A stretch of 64,000 bases of DNA from Pseudomonas sp. Irchel s3b2 (lineage in GTDB: Bacteria; Pseudomonadota; Gammaproteobacteria; Pseudomonadales; Pseudomonadaceae), in contig NZ_FYEB01000001.1 of assembly GCF_900187445.1 (NCBI RefSeq), positions 1,362,896 to 1,426,895 of the forward strand. The letters are read 5' to 3'. The position numbers were made by a program, and so were the translations under genes. This document shows positions 29,330 through 36,395 of the stretch, one piece after another. Position 1 is the stretch's first letter. Each line of letters begins with the position of its first letter. Under the pieces are notes generated by a model. That model ran no database searches. It saw only the letters and a program-made list of their open reading frames with translations, and was not told the DNA's origin.

Positions 29330-29351
29330 AAGCCCGCTGAGTGGCGGGCTT
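29330..29351. terminator. Bidirectional terminator
   Basis: Stem AAGCCCGC/GCGGGCTT with 6-nt loop. On the minus strand it is followed by a T-run (for the rex-position gene); on the plus strand the tail is weaker. Confidence 0.75.
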
Positions 29352-29368
29352 ATCTGATCGAAATATTA

Positions 29369-30358
29369 TTACTGGGAAGGCCAGGCATTCCGTGCGACCG
29401 TGATGTCATCCACTGCTAGGACGTCAGTGCGGACAATTTTCTCTTTTTGCTCAGCCGAGTAATGGAAAATACGTAGGGGGCTAGAGTCGCGCAGCGAATC
29501 GAAAAGTTGATTTATTTTCTGCTGGTCGAACTTTGAGAGATCCACCCTGCCTGGAAATGTATAGTCCTGACCCGGAAGCCTAAGCGTCAACGACAAATAC
29601 TCGGGGTGACGCTTAATCATCTCGATGTATACATCCTCCCGTCGCTCCTGGCGCGTCTTTATAGGCGGTTCCTGAGCTCGGATCTTATCGAGCTCGTCAG
29701 CATTAAAGTGCTCGCCTTGAATATCTATGGATGAGGCATCCGGTGCCCCTATAACGATAGCTCGATAACCCTCAGCGGCTCGGTCCTTTATAGCTACCGC
29801 TTCTGGCGGGAGCCTGCTTGAGGCGAGGGCGTCAGCCAGTTTGGAAACCAGCGCGGCTTGGGTTTGAGAGGTCTTGTCTGCGCTTGCCAGCTTTGCCTTT
29901 TCCAGGTCGGAATGGTTCCAGCCGGAAAAAACCATATAACCAGCAAAACACAGCACTGCAACAATCAGCAGCGCAGTGACTTGTCCGCCGCTCATTTTAT
30001 TCATGGGAAGGGCCGATATGATTTTGTTGAGAGCATTATCAAGCGGGCCCTGGCCATCAGTGCTTCCTTCGGTGATGTGGAAAATAAGCTCGAGCTCAGC
30101 CTTTTCGGCTGCCGTCAGCTTAGCAAGGGATGATGAGCCGTACCTAATTTCCGTATAGGCTCGCAGCAACTGCTCTTGGAACTCGATAAGGCCCAGCATC
30201 AGTTTCGGCGTCAACGTACCCTTATATCGATCGCCTTCCACCTTAACGTCGAAAATGGGCCAGCCCCTAAAGACGGGAAGCCCTCCGCCAAAATCACCAA
30301 TCTGATCTAGGGCGCTTAGGAAAGATTCCGGCCCATCAACAAATACAACGTCCCTCAT
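29369..30358 (-). CDS. Membrane protein in the rex position (lysogenic moron)
   Basis: 329 residues from the ATG at 30358, chosen for CAGGAAG 8 nt upstream (the frame is open to 30424). One central membrane helix (VTALLIVAVLCFAGYMVF, about 130-147) separates an N-terminal cytoplasmic part from a large C-terminal part with a late helical/strand domain. Not recognised. It follows cI on the same strand and so should be expressed in the lysogen, exactly where lambda carries rexAB. A superinfection-exclusion role is inferred from place only. Confidence 0.6.
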   Translation of the reverse strand: MRDVVFVDGPESFLSALDQIGDFGGGLPVFRGWPIFDVKVEGDRYKGTLTPKLMLGLIEFQEQLLRAYTEIRYGSSSLAKLTAAEKAELELIFHITEGSTDGQGPLDNALNKIISALPMNKMSGGQVTALLIVAVLCFAGYMVFSGWNHSDLEKAKLASADKTSQTQAALVSKLADALASSRLPPEAVAIKDRAAEGYRAIVIGAPDASSIDIQGEHFNADELDKIRAQEPPIKTRQERREDVYIEMIKRHPEYLSLTLRLPGQDYTFPGRVDLSKFDQQKINQLFDSLRDSSPLRIFHYSAEQKEKIVRTDVLAVDDITVARNAWPSQ

Positions 30359-30488
30359 GGCGATCTGCTTCCTGCGAATTTTAAAGGTGCGGGGTGCTGC
30401 TCCCCAGCAGAATAATTTCAGCATTTATCCGGCCGGAATGGACGGCTCTCGATTTGGCTAATAACAGGCACCGACCATAAGGCAAGGG

Positions 30489-31361
30489 CTAAACCAGATG
30501 CGCATTCCACACCAGCAGCACGCGCGCCTGGATGTAGGTTTCATCAGCTCTGATCGTTTGCGGTGGGTGCTTCGAATTATCAGAAATCATTTTGATCTGA
30601 TCATCGCCAACCCATTGGAGCCGCTTGATGTAGAGGTGGCCTTCCCAAGAGAACATGTAAATCCCATCTCCTACGAATTCGCGAATACTGATGTCGACAA
30701 GCAGCGGGTCGCGATGCTTGATCGTTGGCGCCATCGACTGACCCCAGCCGGTAACCATTTTGAGATGGAAGTGCTCCTTGAACTCGACGCCCATCTCGCG
30801 CAGATGTTGAGGGCTTACTCTCACGTCCTGGAGCAATTCTGGATAGTCGTGCGGTATTTGCCCGCCACCCATAGCAGCACGGACGTCGTAATGCGCGATC
30901 CATACCTCGTCGCCGACGGCGCCTGGCCGGTAATAGTCAACCTCGATCACTCCACCGCCATCGTCTGATTCGGCCGCAGCGAGTAGGCGTCTTCTTGCGT
31001 CCTCAGAAAGACTTTTCCCTTGCTTCGTTAGCATCTGCCTAACTAGGTTGGCGGCCGAAGCACTCGATCCGAACTCGGTAGCCTGATCTGCGGCTGATGT
31101 CAGACCGCTGATCTCTTTGGCGAGTCGTTTACTGAATTTCTCAATCGGCACGCCAAGCAGGCGCGAGAGTACTGCGGCGAATTTCGCATTCAGCGGATTT
31201 GTGCCGTTCAGGTACATCGCGACGGCAGCCGCCGAAATGTCCGCAGCCTCAGCAAGGCTCGCTTGTGTAAGGCCGAGCGCGTTTTTTTTCGACACGAAGA
31301 TCGCCTTGGCAGCGTCGCACTCAGCTTTCAGCTCGGGGGATAACTCTTTCTTTTTGCTCAT
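30489..31361 (-). CDS. CI-like repressor (XRE + S24 peptidase)
   Basis: 290 residues. N-terminal helix-turn-helix (LTQASLAEAADISAAAVAMY, 31-50) and a C-terminal LexA-like S24 domain with nucleophile Ser209 (GWGQSM) and general-base Lys246 (YIKRL). The usual Ala-Gly cleavage pair is not obvious; RAAMGGG (161-167) stands at that place, as in related pseudomonad repressors. It should hold the lysogenic state by binding the OR- and OL-like operators and be inactivated through RecA. Confidence 0.9.
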   Translation of the reverse strand: MSKKKELSPELKAECDAAKAIFVSKKNALGLTQASLAEAADISAAAVAMYLNGTNPLNAKFAAVLSRLLGVPIEKFSKRLAKEISGLTSAADQATEFGSSASAANLVRQMLTKQGKSLSEDARRRLLAAAESDDGGGVIEVDYYRPGAVGDEVWIAHYDVRAAMGGGQIPHDYPELLQDVRVSPQHLREMGVEFKEHFHLKMVTGWGQSMAPTIKHRDPLLVDISIREFVGDGIYMFSWEGHLYIKRLQWVGDDQIKMISDNSKHPPQTIRADETYIQARVLLVWNAHLV

Positions 31362-31370
31362 CCGTGAAAT

Positions 31371-31434
31371 TTAACCGTTGGTTAAGTTATTTGCGCTAAC
31401 CGGCGGTATTGCTTGAAAACTAACCGGCGGTTAA
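31371..31434. promoter_or_regulatory. OR-like operator cluster between cI and cro
   Basis: Three sites: TTAACCGTTGGTTAA (31371-31385), TAACCGGCGGTAT (31397-31409) and TAACCGGCGGTTA (31421-31433), with centres 25 and 24 bp apart. A rightward promoter TTGAAA-17-ATTGAT (31413-31441) overlaps the last. Layout matches lambda OR1-OR3. Confidence 0.85.
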
Positions 31435-31471
31435 TATTGATTCCACATATCAAGCTTGGTCGAGCACAGGA

Positions 31472-31666
31472 ATGAAGAAGACGCCATTGCCATTGTTGGT
31501 CGAGAGGATGGGGCAGATCGCCGTCGCCAAGGCTCTTGGCGTCAGCTCTCCGGCGATCTCTAAAGCTTTGAAAGCGGAGCGGGACATCCAAGTAACTGAG
31601 CACGCGGATGGAACCTTTACCGCGCAGGAAATCCGCCCGTTTCCGTCTCAATGCACGGCTGCGTAG
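31472..31666 (+). CDS. Cro-like repressor
   Basis: 64 residues with a compact helix-turn-helix (GQIAVAKALGVSSPAISKAL). First rightward early gene, divergent from cI across the operators. Expected to switch off cI and commit to lytic growth. Confidence 0.85.
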   Translation: MKKTPLPLLVERMGQIAVAKALGVSSPAISKALKAERDIQVTEHADGTFTAQEIRPFPSQCTAA

Positions 31667-31742
31667 CTCATTTGCCGTGACTGGAAACATTTTGCGATGC
31701 GTGATGGCGCGCAGCCACTGAAACAAAAACGAGGATTTACGA

Positions 31743-32165
31743 ATGGACGAATTTCTGCGGGCTTGCCAAAGCGCGGTCCTGGACAACGAAGCGAAGGTGC
31801 TTGCCGGTCAGATGGGCGTTCCGCATGTGAGTCTGCTGCAGCGTGCCAACCCTGACAACGATGCGCATCACCTGACCATTGAGCATCTTTTCGGCATCTT
31901 GCTGCACACCGGCGACATGCGTCCGCTTATGACTCTGGCCGAGAAGTTCGGTTTTGAGCTGGTTGCCAAAGTCGCACCTGAGCCACGGGCACTCACCGCT
32001 TCACTGATCAACGTAGGTAAAGAGGTCGCGGATCTGACGATCGCGGTGCATGAAGCGCTGGATGACAACCACGTTTCCCCACTCGAGAAAGCAGCTATCC
32101 GCAAAGAGCTAGGACATGTCCGGCGCAGCTTGGATGTGATGGAGCAGTCGGTAAAGGTTGCCTGA
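31743..32165 (+). CDS. CII-like phage regulatory protein
   Basis: 140 residues. Fits the phage CII/CP76 family: an N-terminal helical DNA-binding part (VLAGQMGVPHVSLLQRANP) and a long C-terminal helix region for multimerisation. Lies after cro, as CII does. Likely activates establishment of lysogeny. Confidence 0.75.
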   Translation: MDEFLRACQSAVLDNEAKVLAGQMGVPHVSLLQRANPDNDAHHLTIEHLFGILLHTGDMRPLMTLAEKFGFELVAKVAPEPRALTASLINVGKEVADLTIAVHEALDDNHVSPLEKAAIRKELGHVRRSLDVMEQSVKVA

Positions 32166-32273
32166 CGTAGGTGCGCTACTGAAGCGAAAACACACCGACG
32201 GGGGCCGGTGAGCACTGAAAGGCGTAGCAGACAGTTAGGTCGCTCGCACCAGGAAGACTATTAGGGAAAGGAA

Positions 32274-32357
32274 ATGGACGGCAAGACATCAGGACATTTT
32301 TGGGCATGGAACGCTGAGAGCGGTAGCTCAGTCGGCGGGATTGGTCGCGTCTGCTGA
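32274..32357 (+). CDS. Putative 27-residue peptide
   Basis: Short frame beginning MDGKTSGHFW with GGGAAAGG just upstream. In the 275-nt gap between the CII-like gene and the next small gene I see this, a short tRNA-D-arm-like string (near 32322-32337, not a full tRNA) and a terminator. Weak evidence. Confidence 0.25.
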   Translation: MDGKTSGHFWAWNAESGSSVGGIGRVC

Positions 32358-32387
32358 AAAGTAATGCCTGAATCACAGGCACAAAAA

Positions 32388-32411
32388 AGCCGGGCTGCAA
32401 CCCGGCTCTTT
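32388..32411 (+). terminator. Terminator in the rightward early operon (tR1-like)
   Basis: Stem AGCCGGG/CCCGGCT, 6-nt loop and CTTTC tail, between CII-like and replication genes, where lambda has tR1. Confidence 0.65.
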
Positions 32412-32441
32412 CAACAACGATAAAACATTTTAGGGGCCAGT

Positions 32442-32570
32442 ATGAACACGATCGCTACTCTCGGCAATACCCGCCATGTCGCGACACTTTTGGGGCGGCC
32501 GCAAAAGGTGTCGCGTCACACCATGTCCTCAAGTGAATTTGCCGAACTCAATATCGGAGCCTCGCTGTGA
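32442..32570 (+). CDS. Small phage protein upstream of replication gene
   Basis: 42 residues (begins MNTIATLGNTRHVATLLGRP) with AGGGG before the ATG. Its stop overlaps the GTG start of the replication gene (GTGA), implying translational coupling. Function unknown. Confidence 0.55.
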   Translation: MNTIATLGNTRHVATLLGRPQKVSRHTMSSSEFAELNIGASL

Positions 32571-33358
32571 GTGTTCAAGCAATGTCTTGGGCGCTCTCTC
32601 TGCCTACCGAATCCCTGAAAGACTCCAGCGCGCGGCATGTGCTGTTGTGTCTGGCCAACTACGCCGGCTCGAACGGCGCTGGCGCCTTTCCATCTGCCTT
32701 GACCCTGGCACAGGACACCGGCCTGTCTGAGCGTACCGTTCGCTACAAGCTGGATGATCTGGAAAAGTTCGGACTGATCCAGAAGGGCAATCAAGCCATT
32801 GCCGCCGTGCACATCGATCGTCATGACCGCCGTCCAGTCGTTTACGACCTCCAACTATCGCGGGGTGCAAATCCTGCACCCCGTACAAATCGGGGTGCAA
32901 ATGACGCAACGGGGTGCAACTCACAACAGAACGGGGTGCAGCCTAGAACAGAACGGGGTGCAGCGGCTGCACCCAATACATCAATTAACCATCAAGGAAC
33001 CGAACAGCAGCTGCAGCGCGAGATTTCCGATGTGATTGCCGAGCAGGATCAGGCCGCCATCGATGTGCTGGATGATCGACAACGCTTCGCCATGTTCGCC
33101 GCCTGGGCACCGAGTGAAAAGGCATTGGCTGATCAACTCATGATCGCTGGGCTGCCTGCTGAATCAGTGACTGATGAGTTGTTCGCTGATTTCAAGGGAT
33201 TCTTCGTTGCCAAGCCTGCGACCGTCGATAGCTCGTCCGGCTGGTGCTTTCGTCTGGTCAAGTGGATCAAACGTGAGCAGGTGAAGCGTGCCGGTGGCCA
33301 ATCTACGCCGCCTGATTTCGATGACTCTAGCTGGGCTGATGATCTGGGGGATTTGTGA
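32567..33358 (+). CDS. Replication initiator O-like, DnaT-type C-terminus
   Basis: 263 residues from GTG. The N-terminal winged helix (LAQDTGLSERTVRYKLDDLEKFGL) should bind origin iterons. A low-complexity linker (~100-150) is encoded by the iterons themselves. The C-terminal domain (WAPSEKALADQLMIAGLP… SGWCFRLVKWIKREQ) resembles primosomal DnaT. It pairs with the P-like gene to load the host helicase. Confidence 0.85.
   Translation: MSVQAMSWALSLPTESLKDSSARHVLLCLANYAGSNGAGAFPSALTLAQDTGLSERTVRYKLDDLEKFGLIQKGNQAIAAVHIDRHDRRPVVYDLQLSRGANPAPRTNRGANDATGCNSQQNGVQPRTERGAAAAPNTSINHQGTEQQLQREISDVIAEQDQAAIDVLDDRQRFAMFAAWAPSEKALADQLMIAGLPAESVTDELFADFKGFFVAKPATVDSSSGWCFRLVKWIKREQVKRAGGQSTPPDFDDSSWADDLGDL
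32861..32974. repeat. Iteron cluster, putative phage replication origin
   Basis: CGGGGTGCA occurs five times in direct orientation (32861, 32891, 32910, 32932, 32954), once inverted (32875-32883) and once inverted and partial (32968-32974), all inside the initiator gene, as the lambda origin lies inside O. Confidence 0.75.
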
Positions 33359-34119
33359 TGGAGGTGAAAGCTCCGCGTAGTGCTACTCAGCTGCTCAGCA
33401 AGATGGGAAACCTGCCGCCGGTTGCTCTGGTTCAACCAAAGCAACTACCGCCTGGCACCACCAATGTGGTGAACGCGCTGTTCAAGGAACTACAGGCGAT
33501 CTTTCCTGCTTGGAAGCAAGCTTGGCCCGACGATGATGCCTTGCGAGCTGCCAAACGTAGCTGGATCAAGGCGTTCATCGTCGCTGGAATCAATACCCTG
33601 GAGCAGATCCGGTACGGGCTGCAGAACTGCCGTCAGTACGGCGGCGATTTCGCGCCGAGCGTTGGTAAGTTCGTGAAGTGGTGCCAGCCAACGCCTGAGA
33701 TGTTGGGCGTCCCTTCGCACGATAAGGCTTTCCGTGAAGCGCTGGTCAATTTGGACCCGAGCCGCGCCTCTTCCCGTGTGTGGTCGCACCCCGCGGTGCG
33801 TCATGCGGCGCTCCAGTGCGAGATGCACAACCTGAACAGCTTGGTGTCGGAGAAGGCTAGCAAGGTCTTCGATCGGGCGTACGACATCACCATCCGGATG
33901 CTGGTCCAGGGCAAGCCGCTTGAGGATATCGCCGTCGGCATCGGGCACGACTCGCAGAAGCCCGAAGTGCAGCAGGCCCAGGAATACGGTGATGCGCGGT
34001 TACTGGCAACCATGGCTCGCCAATCCATTCCAGTCGACGGCCAGACCGCCCGCGCTCAGTTGCTGTCTCGGTTCGGTATTCGAGAAAAAACAAACATCGA
34101 AGGCCACTCCAATGCCTGA
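33358..34119 (+). CDS. Replication protein P-like helicase loader
   Basis: 253 residues. Matches the phage P family (VNALFKELQAIFPAWKQAWP; IEAFI-like KAFIVAGI; GKFVKWCQPTPEMLG). Should bring host DnaB to the origin complex. Start overlaps the stop of the initiator (TGATG). Ends inside the next small gene. Confidence 0.85.
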   Translation: MEVKAPRSATQLLSKMGNLPPVALVQPKQLPPGTTNVVNALFKELQAIFPAWKQAWPDDDALRAAKRSWIKAFIVAGINTLEQIRYGLQNCRQYGGDFAPSVGKFVKWCQPTPEMLGVPSHDKAFREALVNLDPSRASSRVWSHPAVRHAALQCEMHNLNSLVSEKASKVFDRAYDITIRMLVQGKPLEDIAVGIGHDSQKPEVQQAQEYGDARLLATMARQSIPVDGQTARAQLLSRFGIREKTNIEGHSNA

Positions 34120-34321
34120 TCGCCTGCTGGCTGTTCCTGACCCAAAGAACTACCGCTTCGCCGTGTTCTGCTGCTCTTTCAAGTGGGATCTGGGGAGCAC
34201 TCCCGATCACGCATTGGCGTTGTTCGTTGATCAGGCGATGGCCGAGCGTTATGGCGCATTGATGTGGCCGAACACCTTTCAAGTCGTCGATCTTCTGGCG
34301 CCCGCAGGTAGCCCGCAATGA
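34112..34321 (+). CDS. Small hypothetical phage protein
   Basis: 69 residues beginning MPDRLLAVPDPKNYRFAVF. The ATG is inside the end of the P-like gene and its stop overlaps the start of the recombinase (ATGA). Function unknown. Confidence 0.65.
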   Translation: MPDRLLAVPDPKNYRFAVFCCSFKWDLGSTPDHALALFVDQAMAERYGALMWPNTFQVVDLLAPAGSPQ

Positions 34322-35646
34322 CCGCCCAAGTGAAAACCCTGACCGTGAAACTTTCGGATGCCGAAATTGAGCGCAGTGCCAAGAAGCTGCACATCCGCGA
34401 TCTGCGAGATGCGAGTCACCCGGCGTTGCACTTTCGTTTCGCGAAGAATCGCACTCGCGGCTCCTGGTACCTGCTTAGCAAGCGCACCTGGAACAAGATC
34501 GGCAACTTTCCCGACCTAAGTACAAAGCAGGTGGTCGCGGCGCTGCCGGCAGTCCGTCTGCGGGTCGCTGCTGATGAAGGAGCGAACCTTTCCAAATGGA
34601 GCACCACTGGCGAGCTGCTGGCCTGGTACGCCGAGCGCATGTCCCGTGACCGCAACCTGTCCGAGAAGCGCAAGAAGACAGGCGCCTCGATGATCAAGTG
34701 CCACCTGATGCCGCGCCTAGGTGATCTGCCGCTGAACAACATCGACAAGGCCGCTCTCGACAGCCAGCTGATGTGGCCGTTGCAGGAAAGCATTTCCATC
34801 GACTATGTGCGTTCGGTGTTCCAGCTGCTGGCCCTGGCTTTCCGTCAGTCGCTCAAGTTGGGCCTGATTTCGTCCAACCCAATGGCGAGCATGAAGTTCA
34901 ACGACTTCTCCAAAGCCAAGGTCGGGATCAAGCCTTCTCGATTGCGTGGTACCCAGCTCCAAGACCTGATGACTCGCTTGCTCGGTGCCATGGCGAGCAA
35001 TCCTTCGGACGGCCTACTGGCTCTGATGATGCTCTGCCATGGCACCCGCATCGGAGAAACCCGGCAGGCACGCTGGTCGCACATCAGCCTGGCTGAGCGT
35101 GAGTGGTTCATTCCGGCCGAGCACACCAAGACCGGCGTCGAGCATCACCTGCCGCTGACCGACCAGGTGCGCAAGGTGCTCATCAGCTATCGCGAGATCC
35201 AGCGGGCCAAAGGGTATGACGGTCAGTTCCTGTTTCCGTCCCGTAACGGAAAGGCAATCAGCGAAGGGCAGGCGAGTGCCGTGTTCGGGCGGTTGGGGCA
35301 GGGCGAGTGGACCAGCCATGACTTGCGCAAAGTCGCCCGCACCGGTTGGGCAGACCTTGGCGTCGACCACCTGATTGGCGAGCTGCTGATCAATCACGCG
35401 ATGGGCCACAACGTGAAGGTGTACATCCAGTCGGACGTCATGAGTCGTAAGCGCGATGCGCTGGAGCAGTGGCACGCGCATCTAGATACGAAGGGCTTTA
35501 ACCAGATTCATATGTTGACCGGCGTTAGATTCGGAGATTCCGGTAAAGCGCTGGAAGCCACAGAACACAAGGCCTGCGAGGCCACTCAAGAATCAACCAT
35601 AGGCGAGGTTTCAAAACATGAAGAAAGAGCCGGGCCCTGGCTTTAG
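34318..35646 (+). CDS. Second tyrosine recombinase in the replication module
   Basis: 442 residues. DUF4102-like N-terminus, core-binding domain and a complete catalytic set: Arg244 (HGTRIGE), Lys271, His334/Arg337 (SHDLR), His360 and Tyr369. It is far from attL and expressed with early rightward genes, so it is unlikely to be the integrase for tRNA-Pro. It could resolve multimers or serve at another site. The C-terminal ~60 residues are an unassigned extension. Confidence 0.85.
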   Translation: MTAQVKTLTVKLSDAEIERSAKKLHIRDLRDASHPALHFRFAKNRTRGSWYLLSKRTWNKIGNFPDLSTKQVVAALPAVRLRVAADEGANLSKWSTTGELLAWYAERMSRDRNLSEKRKKTGASMIKCHLMPRLGDLPLNNIDKAALDSQLMWPLQESISIDYVRSVFQLLALAFRQSLKLGLISSNPMASMKFNDFSKAKVGIKPSRLRGTQLQDLMTRLLGAMASNPSDGLLALMMLCHGTRIGETRQARWSHISLAEREWFIPAEHTKTGVEHHLPLTDQVRKVLISYREIQRAKGYDGQFLFPSRNGKAISEGQASAVFGRLGQGEWTSHDLRKVARTGWADLGVDHLIGELLINHAMGHNVKVYIQSDVMSRKRDALEQWHAHLDTKGFNQIHMLTGVRFGDSGKALEATEHKACEATQESTIGEVSKHEERAGPWL

Positions 35647-35932
35647 GAAGAAGCAGATTGAGTTGGAGCCTTGCCCGATTTGCAAGGGCAAAGCGGTGAT
35701 GAAGGGGGTGTTTTATGAACTGGCTTGCGCCGATTGCAATGGTTCAGGTTGGGTTATTGCGGGAAGCAAATTGGTCGTTTCTACGGATGAGTTAGTTACA
35801 CAGTTGAGTTTCAAGCTGCAGCAGGCTCAGCGTGAAATTGCGGCCCTGAAGAGCCAAATGGTCGGACGGCAGAGTCAGTACGAAAAATTGAACCGCCTGG
35901 GGGCGGGCGGCACAAATTACACAGGGGATTGA
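35618..35932 (+). CDS. Small zinc-finger phage protein
   Basis: 104 residues. CPICKGKAVM…CADCNGSGW forms two CxxC pairs like half a DnaJ zinc finger, followed by a coiled-coil. Overlaps the end of the recombinase by 29 nt and precedes Q by 4 nt. Confidence 0.7.
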   Translation: MKKEPGPGFRKKQIELEPCPICKGKAVMKGVFYELACADCNGSGWVIAGSKLVVSTDELVTQLSFKLQQAQREIAALKSQMVGRQSQYEKLNRLGAGGTNYTGD

Positions 35933-35936
35933 GAGC

Positions 35937-36326
35937 ATGATGATTCGTAAGCCGGCAGGCCGACCACTGGGAGATACCGAATACCTACTTGAACAATGGG
36001 GCTGGTGGCGGATGGATGGAATGGGGGGGGCCGGTTACACGTCACCGACTTTAGCGTTGATGCGCCAAGCGGCGGCACAGCCGGAAGCAAGCAAGAACTA
36101 CTGCATTACTGATGACTGGGCTATCGCCATCGACAGTGCTGTGGCCAGACTTGCGCACCGGGATCAGCAAATGGGCGACGTTCTTTGGCTGTACTACGGT
36201 GCAAAATGGTCGATGGCGAGGGTCGGAAAACACTATGGCATTAGTGAAGGAAAGGCGCGGGAATTGGCCAGGGCAGGCGCTGCGTGGATTGATTGCGCTG
36301 TAAGTGATATTCGCAGCGCGGCATAA
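35937..36326 (+). CDS. Antitermination protein Q-like
   Basis: 129 residues. Fits the phage Q antiterminator family, with LLEQWGWWRMDG near the start and a C-terminal helix-turn-helix-like WSMARVGKHYGISEGKARELA. It should let RNA polymerase read through the tandem terminators (38453-38592) into the lysis and head genes. A hairpin (36340-36371) follows. Confidence 0.8.
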   Translation: MMIRKPAGRPLGDTEYLLEQWGWWRMDGMGGAGYTSPTLALMRQAAAQPEASKNYCITDDWAIAIDSAVARLAHRDQQMGDVLWLYYGAKWSMARVGKHYGISEGKARELARAGAAWIDCAVSDIRSAA

Positions 36327-36395
36327 TTTTTTCTCCGAAGCAAAGGCTGTTGCTTGTTGGGCCGCCTTTGCCTAGAGAACAATATGCCATGGTTG

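Noticed and set aside
32322..32345. tRNA-like string (D-arm-like GCGGTAGCTCAGTCGG)
   Set aside because: No acceptor, anticodon or T-arm can be completed around it.
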